Shown here one piece after another: positions 1-7,273 of a stretch of 64,000 bases of DNA. How positions within the stretch are numbered: the first letter of the stretch is position 1; every line of letters begins with the position of its first letter. Where the stretch lies: the NCBI RefSeq assembly GCF_000526715.1, contig NZ_JAGP01000001.1, positions 930,001-994,000 on the forward strand, written 5' to 3'. The notes beneath the pieces were generated by a model that saw only the letters and a program-made list of their open reading frames with translations, was not told where the DNA came from and ran no database searches. The translations under genes were made by a program, and so were the position numbers. The stretch is from Hydrogenovibrio kuenenii DSM 12350. GTDB lineage: Bacteria > Pseudomonadota > Gammaproteobacteria > Thiomicrospirales > Thiomicrospiraceae.

Positions 1-205
1 TTATAGTATCATGTGAGCATTATTTGTCAATTGTGCTTTCATAATTTCAATAAGAAAATAGGTTAAATTTATTTTGTAATTATTGAAAGCTTGAAAAAAA
101 ATTCCCTTCGTGACTAAATGTGACTGTAGCTTAATTAAGCGATTCAAGCTTTGGGCTTATTGTTGAAAGTGGTTTTTGTAAAAAATAAATTAAAGGAAAA
201 GATAG

Positions 206-736
206 ATGCAATTGAGACCTTTTTTGTTAGCGGCAGTTGTGTGTTGTTCACCCTTATTGTTAAGTGCTTGTGGTCAATCTTCTGAATCGGCCTCTTCATC
301 AAAAGCACCAGAAACAAAGCTATCTAGTCAGGCTGATCAAAACCTGATGCCACCGACTGAAAACCAAACATCTACCGTAGATGTTAAAACCAAGAATTTA
401 GTAGCGGATCAGCCTAAAAAGCCTGAAGGTGACGAAGCCTCGACAGAAGTTGAAAAGGCAGAACCTGAAAAAACAGCCATTGAAAATGAACCTAAACTGC
501 CCGCAAAAACTGGGCAAGAACTCTATGCTACTTGCTCTGCATGTCATGGCGATCATGGACAAGGTGGTGTAGGGCCGAAGTTGCAAGGGCAGAGCAAAGA
601 AACGATTATTAAAAAGTTAATAGATTTTAAAGCAGGTAAACAAGCTGGGCCAATGAGCGCAATGATGATACCGAATGCGCAGCAATTGAGTGATGAAGAT
701 ATTAAGGTTGTAGCTGCATATATTGCTTCTTTCTAA
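206..736 (+). CDS. c-type cytochrome lipoprotein
   Basis: Predicted exported, lipid-anchored monohaem cytochrome c that would carry electrons at the periplasmic face. The N-terminus is a lipoprotein signal with lipobox LSAC, so Cys22 would be lipidated; the next residue is Gly, so outer-membrane sorting is plausible. Residues 25-100 are a low-complexity Ser/Glu/Lys/Pro linker. A compact haem domain follows, with CSACH (C110, C113, H114) and a Met-rich stretch (MSAMM) near residue 150 that could supply the axial Met. This resembles cytochrome c5 / class I domains. AAAGGA lies 7 bases before the ATG. The gene stands alone on its strand and the redox partner is unknown. Confidence 0.85.
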   Translation: MQLRPFLLAAVVCCSPLLLSACGQSSESASSSKAPETKLSSQADQNLMPPTENQTSTVDVKTKNLVADQPKKPEGDEASTEVEKAEPEKTAIENEPKLPAKTGQELYATCSACHGDHGQGGVGPKLQGQSKETIIKKLIDFKAGKQAGPMSAMMIPNAQQLSDEDIKVVAAYIASF

Positions 737-779
737 ATGCGTAAAAAAAGTTAAGTTAATTCCTGTTTAGTCAGAAAAC

Positions 780-1625
780 TTAGCCTCCACTAGGTTGAGG
801 AAAAAGAAATGCGATGGTTTCGCTAATTTCTTGTTCCTCAATCATTAATTCTTTATTGGCATTCTGCCGCATCATTTCGACTTCTTCTGAGTAATAATCT
901 GCCATTTCGTGCTGAATAATACAAGCTTCACTTAATTGAATTAACGCAACCAGAGCACGTATTTGGTCATCCTCAATATCGCTTAACTGTTTTTTATGTG
1001 ATTGGTAGATGACGTGCCCCATAAACTTTCCTAACTGCCATTTTTTGACTAATAGCAATCCTGCAACATGGCGACAAACTGTATAGCGTTTGTTTTCGAT
1101 GAGTTTATTGTGAAAAGGAGAGGAAAGGGTTTCCATAAAGGCATCATCATAGTCTTTAAATTTGGTTGCCATTAAAATGGCTCCAGAGTTATAAAATAAG
1201 CCTGCTAGATAAGCTTGATCTGGGTTTACATTCATAACATTGGGGCTCAAAAAACTGCACATGGCCGCTGTATTTAAACTTAATTGGTTGATTTCAGCTC
1301 TGGCTCTCCCCAAATATTCCATGCTGTAATAGATTCCCATAACCAGTGACTTGAGACTTTTTAGGCCAATAACATCAACGGCATCACGTATGCTTGAGAC
1401 ATTTGTAGCTCTGTTTTTTGAGAAGACGGGGTAGTTCGCCGTTTTAATAAGTTCTGCGGTTAAATTCATATTTTGTGAAATGAGTTTAACGACTTCACTA
1501 GTTTCAGGCATTTCAAGTTGGGAAAGAAGGCTATTCAACTTAAGGATTTCTTTAGGAATAGCAGAAATCTTATTCATGTCGAAAAGTGTTTGAGCGTGTT
1601 CAATTCGGTGTTTAAGGGGGAGCAT
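780..1625 (-). CDS. HDOD domain protein
   Basis: The protein is 281 residues and consists essentially of one HDOD domain, a degenerate HD-type fold without the metal-binding pair, found in bacterial signalling proteins. The opening (start of MLPLKHRI, then ISAIPKEILKLNSLL) and the central NLTAELIKTANYPVF and ISSIRDAVDVIGLKSLKSLV-like stretches are typical of the family. No GGDEF, EAL or receiver domain is attached. I place the start at 1625 because AGGA sits 6 bases upstream; an in-frame ATG at 1658 lacks such a site. The neighbours give no pathway, so the signalling role is inferred from the family only. Confidence 0.8.
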   Translation of the reverse strand: MLPLKHRIEHAQTLFDMNKISAIPKEILKLNSLLSQLEMPETSEVVKLISQNMNLTAELIKTANYPVFSKNRATNVSSIRDAVDVIGLKSLKSLVMGIYYSMEYLGRARAEINQLSLNTAAMCSFLSPNVMNVNPDQAYLAGLFYNSGAILMATKFKDYDDAFMETLSSPFHNKLIENKRYTVCRHVAGLLLVKKWQLGKFMGHVIYQSHKKQLSDIEDDQIRALVALIQLSEACIIQHEMADYYSEEVEMMRQNANKELMIEEQEISETIAFLFPQPSGG

Positions 1626-1853
1626 TATGCATCCTATTTTGCCTGAAAATTTAAACAAAAGCAGTTTAGCTAAGAAGCTATGATTAATCTGGTTTAGGGA
1701 AGAATTTTACCCTTTTTTTGTGTCGCATTGCGTAGGTTTTGTATTGAAAAATGGTGTGGCATTTTATCGTTATTAAAAATCAATTAGTTAGCTGGTAGGC
1801 TAATTTTTTTGTATCAAAATAAGTAAGAGGAAGCTTTATTGAGAATAAAGTTT

Positions 1854-2774
1854 TTATCGGCCCTGTAGACCACCAGAGTGGTAGAGGATAACGTTTGATC
1901 CTGGGGGGAAGCGATCCTGTTTTAGTTCTGAAAGAAATGCATAAATCATTTTTTGTGTATAAATAGGATCAAGTAAAAGATCAAATTTTTTTTCAAACCA
2001 CGCTTGTGTTGTTCTCATTTCTGCTGTGGATTTTGCATAGCCGCCCCCGTGATAGTTTTGGAGAAGTTGCCATGAGTTATAGCGTTGAGAAGTGTTTGAA
2101 CTGCACAACCAAGTCTCAATATCCTCTTTCAGGTACTCAGCATTTTTTAAAGTTGAAATGCCTAAAATTTCTCGATTTTGTTGAAAATCTGTATTGCTAA
2201 TAAAACCTGTTAGGGTGCCACCAGTGCCAACGGCTGTTAATAAATGTGTCCAGTTAGGGCATTGATTTTCTAAGTCATTACATAATTCAGCGAACCCTTT
2301 TATGGCTAATTCATTAGTGCCACCTTCTGGCAAAATATAAGCATTAGGGTGCAGACTTGTTAATGAAGTTAAAAATTCAGAGCTGTGTTTTTGGCGGTAA
2401 GCTTCACGTGATAAAAAATGTAATTGCATTCCGTTTTGCTGAGCATCAATTAATGTCGAGCTCCAGTTTTCAGAATGGTTTTCTAATTCGTCGCCTCTCA
2501 CGTAACCATTCGTTTCAAATCCGTAAGCCTTGCCTGCGGCCGCAGTAGCAGCAAGATGATTAGAGTAGGCGCCACCGAAAGTTACGAGAGTGGTTCTGTT
2601 CTTTCGTTTAGCAGCTTCTAGATTAAGTTTGAGCTTATGCCACTTGTTGCCTTGTATCGCTGGATGATTGAGATCGTCGCGCTTTATCCAAACGTCAATT
2701 TTCTTCTCTGTAAACAGAGGGTGCTCAAGTTGCGATAAAAGGGTTTGATGATGCATTAATATTTTCTGAGTCAA
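1854..2774 (-). CDS. PLP-dependent ACC deaminase / D-cysteine desulfhydrase family protein
   Basis: Fold-type II pyridoxal phosphate enzyme of 306 residues. The N-terminal IKRDDLNHPAIQGNKWHKL contains the family GNK..K motif; Lys44 is the likely Schiff-base lysine. TFGGAYSNHL follows as the substrate-loop motif, and a glycine-rich phosphate-binding segment (AVGTGGTLTGF) lies near residue 185. Family members open the ring of 1-aminocyclopropane-1-carboxylate or release sulfide from D-cysteine. Residues separating these activities cannot be read reliably here, so the substrate is open; D-cysteine desulfhydrase would be the safer guess for a non-plant-associated bacterium. It is divergent from amt with a 77-base gap. 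Confidence 0.8.
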   Translation of the reverse strand: MTQKILMHHQTLLSQLEHPLFTEKKIDVWIKRDDLNHPAIQGNKWHKLKLNLEAAKRKNRTTLVTFGGAYSNHLAATAAAGKAYGFETNGYVRGDELENHSENWSSTLIDAQQNGMQLHFLSREAYRQKHSSEFLTSLTSLHPNAYILPEGGTNELAIKGFAELCNDLENQCPNWTHLLTAVGTGGTLTGFISNTDFQQNREILGISTLKNAEYLKEDIETWLCSSNTSQRYNSWQLLQNYHGGGYAKSTAEMRTTQAWFEKKFDLLLDPIYTQKMIYAFLSELKQDRFPPGSNVILYHSGGLQGR

Positions 2775-2851
2775 ATTTGAACCTTTTAAGCCTAGGACTT
2801 GATAAAATGCGCCCTTTATCCAAATTCTATTCGATTCAACGAGGAGTTCGT

Positions 2852-4069
2852 GTGGAACATTTAACTACAAGTTTAGATGTCTTATTCATTCTTTTAGGGG
2901 CTATTTTAGTCTTGTTCATGCATGCCGGTTTTGCTTTTTTAGAAGTAGGAACGGTGCAACATAAAAACCAAGTCAATGCTTTGGTTAAGATCATGTCTGA
3001 TTTGGGCGTATCGACGGTTGCATACTTCTTTGTCGGCTATGGTATTGCTTACGGCGTGTTTCTAGGGTTTAACTTTGATGGCTCATTGACTAAAGCCATG
3101 ACCGAAAAATCTGGATATGAGTTGGTTAAATTCTTTTTCTTGATGACGTTTGCAGCAGCTATTCCTGCGATTGTTTCCGGTGGTATTGCTGAGCGTGCGA
3201 AGTTTTATCCAATTTTGTTATCCACTTTCTTTATTGTTGCTTTTATTTACCCATTTTTTGAAGGTATTGCTTGGAATGATAACTTTGGTATTCAAGACTG
3301 GTTGAAGTCTAGCTTTGGCGCAACTTTTCATGATTTTGCAGGGTCGATTGTAGTTCATGCCGTAGGGGGATGGATTGCATTGACAGCGATTTTGGTACTA
3401 GGTGCTCGACATGGTCGTTATGGTCGAGATGGTAATATCAAACAAGTATACCCACCATCAAGCATTCCTTTTCTAGCTTTAGGTTCTTGGATACTAACCG
3501 TTGGCTGGTTTGGTTTTAACGTGATGTCTGCTCAGCAAATCGAAGGGGTTCAGGGGTTGGTTGCCATGAACTCTTTGATGGCGATGGTCGGTGGAATTTT
3601 GGCAGCAACCTTTATGAGTGATAAAGATCCTGGTTTTGTGCATAACGGTCCATTGGCTGGTTTGGTCGCAATTTGTGCCGGTTCAGACGTCGTGAGCCCA
3701 TTGGGTGCATTGGTGATAGGATTGATAGCGGGTGCGTTGTTTGTTAAAGCCTTTGTTTGGACACAAAAAACATTAAAAATAGACGATGTACTTGGTGTTT
3801 GGCCTTTGCATGGTTTGTGTGGTGTTTGGGGCGCAATTGCAGCGGGTATTTTTGGGTCTTCCGCGTTAGGTGGATTGGGCGGCGTATCCTTTATGTCTCA
3901 GTTGATCGGAACTTTGATTGGTTTAGCAGTGGCTTTAGTTGGCGGTTATATCGTTTATAAATTGATTGATATGTTCTTTGGTATCCGTATGGACGATGAA
4001 GAGCAACATTTAGGTGCGGATTTGAGTATTCATAAAATTCATGCAAACCCACCTAGAGAAGAGTATTAA
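2852..4069 (+). CDS. amt: ammonium transporter Amt
   Basis: Inner-membrane ammonium/ammonia channel of the Amt/Mep/Rh family, 405 residues from the GTG chosen here. The reading frame is open upstream to 2777, but GTG at 2852 is preceded by GAGGAG at the right distance and begins VEHLTTSLDVLF, a normal Amt N-terminus. Hydrophobic segments run the whole length, consistent with about 11 helices. The two pore histidines sit in HDFAGSIVVHAVGG and WPLHGLCGVWG. It ends with a short charged cytoplasmic tail. No glnK gene lies beside it, although glnK often pairs with amt. A strong intrinsic terminator follows. Confidence 0.93.
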   Translation: MEHLTTSLDVLFILLGAILVLFMHAGFAFLEVGTVQHKNQVNALVKIMSDLGVSTVAYFFVGYGIAYGVFLGFNFDGSLTKAMTEKSGYELVKFFFLMTFAAAIPAIVSGGIAERAKFYPILLSTFFIVAFIYPFFEGIAWNDNFGIQDWLKSSFGATFHDFAGSIVVHAVGGWIALTAILVLGARHGRYGRDGNIKQVYPPSSIPFLALGSWILTVGWFGFNVMSAQQIEGVQGLVAMNSLMAMVGGILAATFMSDKDPGFVHNGPLAGLVAICAGSDVVSPLGALVIGLIAGALFVKAFVWTQKTLKIDDVLGVWPLHGLCGVWGAIAAGIFGSSALGGLGGVSFMSQLIGTLIGLAVALVGGYIVYKLIDMFFGIRMDDEEQHLGADLSIHKIHANPPREEY

Positions 4070-4092
4070 TAAGGTAACTTATTGATTTTATT

Positions 4093-4137
4093 AATTCGTT
4101 TTAAGTGCTTTATCAAGTCGTTATATCAAAACGAATT
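4093..4137. repeat. perfect 10-base inverted repeat downstream of amt
   Basis: AATTCGTTTT (4093-4102) and AAAACGAATT (4128-4137) are exact reverse complements separated by 25 bases. A third partial copy, ACGAATT, occurs at 4145-4151, just before the terminator. This could be an AT-rich structural element of the amt 3' end or a protein site. I see no coding potential in it. Confidence 0.5.
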
Positions 4138-4158
4138 TAGTTAGACGAATTAAAAAAT

Positions 4159-4187
4159 AACCCGCTTTCTCCAAGCGGGTTTTTTTA
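4159..4187 (+). terminator. intrinsic terminator after amt
   Basis: AACCCGCTT and AAGCGGGTT form a perfect 9-bp stem with a 5-base loop, followed directly by a run of T. It is preceded by A residues and could work in both directions. It separates amt from the downstream Lon-like protease. Confidence 0.92.
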
Positions 4188-4228
4188 TGCTATTCTTGTA
4201 GCCAAATTTTTGGAAAAATGAACTAACT

Positions 4229-6619
4229 ATGCGCAAACTTTCTGCTGACCAACTCTACCGTTACACTCATATCAACCCGAATAAATTTGAAGAGCAAGAG
4301 ACGACTGTTAATGCTTTTATGAAGCGTTTTCATCCGAGAGCTTATCAATCGCTGAATTTTGGCTTACACCTGAAGCGTAACCAAAATCATATCTTTATTA
4401 TGGGAGAGCCGGGCGTAGGTCGTATCGGTATGACCAAGTCAGTGTTACGAGACGCCGCGACGCGAAGAGATATTCCTAGTGATGTCGTATTGGTTTCAGA
4501 TTTTAGTGAAGCCAATAAGACGCGATATTTATATTTTAAAGCAGGTCATGGTCATGCATTTAAGCAAGCAATGGAAGAGCTTATTACGCAGCTTAAAACG
4601 CAATTGCCAGTGGTATTTGATGGCCATGTCTATCAGTTGAAGAATCAGCAGCTTGAGAATGATTTGGCGCAAAAGCAAGAAGAAGCTTTAACACCAGCAT
4701 TTGATTTGGCTGAGTCTTTAAGCATCGAAATTCAACAGAATGAAAATAATTTCGTGCTGCTTGCGGTGGTTGATGGTGAGCGTCTGCGTATGTCGGAGCT
4801 AAAACATCTTGAAGAACCTTTGCAAAAGCATTTTTTGGATGCTTTGGATCAGGTTGAAGAAGAACTCAATAAAGGCTTAACTCGTTTTCCATTTTTGCAG
4901 CATGAATACATGGACGCGGGTAAAAAACTTAATACGCGTTTTGCTAATGAACATTTATCACCATTGATTGATTCTTTGAAAATGGAGTTTGGTGAAACGG
5001 ACTCTATTAAGCAGTATTTAGAATCTTTGAAAGATGCTGTTATTTCCAAGTTACACCTATTCTGGGATCAGTCTGCAGACAGTGTTACAACAAACACACA
5101 AAGCTCGATGGAAGAGCTACTTGCCGAACAGCATGGTTTTTCTATCTTTGAAGTCAATCTACTGGTCGATCATTCTGGATTGAAGCATGCCCCGGTTATC
5201 TATGAGCAAAATGCGACTATGCCGAAACTGTTTGGCTATACCATCAATTCTGCCAGCGCAAATGCGACGGATACCTTGACCTTGGCGATGAACCATCAAG
5301 CTGGTTTGCTGCAAAAAGCCAATGGTGGTTTCTTGATGTTGAACGTGGAGTCATTATTAAAAGAACCAGAAATTTGGTCGAACCTAAAAGCTGCTTTATT
5401 GAGTAAACGCCTGACTTTTGAAATTCCTTCAGCAAGTAGCGTGGTGCCTTATCATTTGCCGGACTATCCACTAAACGTTACCTTGGTATTGTTAGGACGT
5501 GCTGTTCATTTTTATGCTTTGCAAGAAATTGATGGTCAGTTCAGTCGTTTGTTTAAAGTACAGGTAGAGTTCGAAAGTGAACTGGAACGTACTGAAGAGC
5601 ACGAGTTGGTTTTGGCTAAGCAGTTGGAAAATGAAATTCGTGAATGGGATGACCTACCTGTTTCCGTATCTGCTTATGAACGCCTAATTGAATATGCATC
5701 ACGTTTGGCGGAGTCTGAGAGTCGTCTTTATACCAATAAAGCGATTTTGCGTGATGTGCTGGCAGAGGCTAATGCTTATGCCAGAGCCAATGACGAAAGC
5801 GAGATTACGCGTAAAACGATTGAGGCAACAATCCTACAGCGAGATTTTCATACCGGATTAATGGAAGACTATTTCCATAGAGCGATTATTGAAGAACAGG
5901 TTTTGATTTCGGTTACCGATACGCATATTGGTCAGGTCAATGGTTTGACTGTGTTGACAGTGGGGCGTCAGTCTTTCGGTCAGCCGGTTAGAATTACAGC
6001 ACAGGCTTCTTCTGGTGATGAAGGTGTAGTGGATATTGAGCGCGAAATTGAGATGGCAGGCCCAATTCACTCCAAAGGGATGTTGATTTTGTCTGGCTAC
6101 TTGCGCGGTCGATACATGAGGTTCAAGGCATGGGGCTTTAGTGCTTCTATTGTTATGGAGCAGACTTATGATGGTGTTGAGGGGGACAGTGCTTCTTCTG
6201 CAGAGTTACTGGCATTGATTTCTTCAATTTCACAAGTACCTTTGCGCCAAGATTTAGCCGTGACAGGATCGGTAAATCAGTTTGGTGAAATTCAACCAAT
6301 TGGCGGAGTAAACGAGAAAATTGAAGGCTTTTTCAAGGTATGTAAAGCAAGAGGATTAACCGGGACACAAGGCGCGGTTATTCCAGAAGCAAATACCAAG
6401 CATTTAATGCTGAATGCAGAAGTCCGCGAGGCGGTAGAGTCGGGGCAATTCCATATTTATGCAATGAGTCACATTGATGATGCATTGGGCTTATTTAGCA
6501 ATATGGCGGTTGGCAAAGAAAATGAAGAGGGTGAGTTTCCTGAAGGAAGCGTAAATGATAAAGTCGTTAAAGCCTTAGTCAAAATGAATGCCAAAGATGA
6601 AGAAGAACATTCGCATTGA
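4229..6619 (+). CDS. Lon-like ATP-dependent protease (LonB/YcbZ-type)
   Basis: The protein has 796 residues with an N-terminal AAA-like region and a C-terminal Lon peptidase domain. The Ser-Lys dyad is visible: Ser654 in GDSASSAE and Lys697 in GGVNEKIEGFF, 43 residues apart as in classical Lon. The family nucleotide loop GEPGVGRIGMTKS (near residue 58) has Arg where Walker A usually has Lys and lacks the usual GKT/S. AAA_32-type Lon homologues such as YcbZ have a similarly altered loop, so ATP use may differ from Lon. The middle third is a long helical, acidic insertion. It probably acts in cytoplasmic protein quality control; natural substrates are unknown. A terminator follows at 6675. Confidence 0.85.
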   Translation: MRKLSADQLYRYTHINPNKFEEQETTVNAFMKRFHPRAYQSLNFGLHLKRNQNHIFIMGEPGVGRIGMTKSVLRDAATRRDIPSDVVLVSDFSEANKTRYLYFKAGHGHAFKQAMEELITQLKTQLPVVFDGHVYQLKNQQLENDLAQKQEEALTPAFDLAESLSIEIQQNENNFVLLAVVDGERLRMSELKHLEEPLQKHFLDALDQVEEELNKGLTRFPFLQHEYMDAGKKLNTRFANEHLSPLIDSLKMEFGETDSIKQYLESLKDAVISKLHLFWDQSADSVTTNTQSSMEELLAEQHGFSIFEVNLLVDHSGLKHAPVIYEQNATMPKLFGYTINSASANATDTLTLAMNHQAGLLQKANGGFLMLNVESLLKEPEIWSNLKAALLSKRLTFEIPSASSVVPYHLPDYPLNVTLVLLGRAVHFYALQEIDGQFSRLFKVQVEFESELERTEEHELVLAKQLENEIREWDDLPVSVSAYERLIEYASRLAESESRLYTNKAILRDVLAEANAYARANDESEITRKTIEATILQRDFHTGLMEDYFHRAIIEEQVLISVTDTHIGQVNGLTVLTVGRQSFGQPVRITAQASSGDEGVVDIEREIEMAGPIHSKGMLILSGYLRGRYMRFKAWGFSASIVMEQTYDGVEGDSASSAELLALISSISQVPLRQDLAVTGSVNQFGEIQPIGGVNEKIEGFFKVCKARGLTGTQGAVIPEANTKHLMLNAEVREAVESGQFHIYAMSHIDDALGLFSNMAVGKENEEGEFPEGSVNDKVVKALVKMNAKDEEEHSH

Positions 6620-6627
6620 TTTTTGTA

Positions 6628-6645
6628 CTCAGGCATAAGCCTGAG
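6628..6645. repeat. 7-bp hairpin after lon-like gene
   Basis: CTCAGGC and GCCTGAG form a perfect 7-bp stem around ATAA. There is no adjacent T run, so it is probably an RNA 3' structure or weak pause rather than the main terminator. Confidence 0.55.
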
Positions 6646-6674
6646 CATGCTTGCTACACACTTTTTTATGCAGA

Positions 6675-6718
6675 AACCATTCGTTATTCATTTAGAGTAG
6701 CGGATGGTTTTTTAATTT
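6675..6718 (+). terminator. probable terminator after lon-like gene
   Basis: AACCATTCG (6675-6683) pairs with CGGATGGTT (6701-6709), one position being a G-U wobble in RNA, with a 17-base loop and a T-rich tail. It lies between two convergent genes. Confidence 0.55.
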
Positions 6719-6733
6719 TATGGTTTTATTTGG

Positions 6734-7261
6734 CTACTTTTCAGTGGAACGTTTTTGTTGGCGTTTTTTCCAAGAATGCGCGACATGCCAGCGCCAAAAA
6801 ATATGAATACCAAAGTAGCTGATAACTGCTAATACAATTCCCACAACCGCGCTACCTAAGTAGAGTGGTAACCAGATCTGATCTAATGTATTTAACAGAC
6901 TGTCAAAAGACAAATGAAAATGTTTAGAAGATTGAGCTTTATCGCCTAAAAGCCAAGAGCCGACTAAATAGTTGAAATAAAAGATTGGAGGCATGGTTAT
7001 TGGATTGCTAATCCATACTAAGGCCACGCTAATAGGCAAGTTGGCGCGAAAAATAATTGCGGTAATTGCCGAAGTTAACATTTGTGAAGGAATAGGAATC
7101 GACATCCAAAACAAGCCACTTGCAAAAGCTTTTGCCGTATTATGTCGATGAACATGCCATAGGTTTGGATCTGCAATCCATTTGGCTAGAAAACCAATTC
7201 CTTTTATTTCTCGTATTTTTTCAGGATTAGGTGCGTATTTTTTGATGAGTTTTCTCGGCAT
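6734..7261 (-). CDS. DUF2062 membrane protein
   Basis: A 175-residue protein with the DUF2062 pattern: a basic N-terminus, the stretch WHVHRHNTAKAFASGLFW, a hydrophobic segment with conserved SNPITMPPIFYFNY, and a C-terminal membrane helix near residues 135-155. The biochemical function of the family is not established. It is divergent from comEC with only 12 bases between the two start codons; similar DUF2062/comEC neighbourhoods occur in other gammaproteobacteria. The C-terminal tail is strongly basic (KKRQQKR), suggesting a cytoplasmic face. Confidence 0.85.
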   Translation of the reverse strand: MPRKLIKKYAPNPEKIREIKGIGFLAKWIADPNLWHVHRHNTAKAFASGLFWMSIPIPSQMLTSAITAIIFRANLPISVALVWISNPITMPPIFYFNYLVGSWLLGDKAQSSKHFHLSFDSLLNTLDQIWLPLYLGSAVVGIVLAVISYFGIHIFWRWHVAHSWKKRQQKRSTEK

Positions 7262-7273
7262 AACTATCCGTAT

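Noticed and set aside
163-191. TTGAAA - 17 bases - TAAATT promoter before the cytochrome gene
   Set aside because: The implied RNA start would fall in the Shine-Dalgarno itself, so this is unlikely to be the working promoter.
6616-6822. 68-residue frame between the Lon-like and DUF2062 genes
   Set aside because: It spans the terminator hairpins and runs into the 3' end of the convergent DUF2062 gene; no Shine-Dalgarno.
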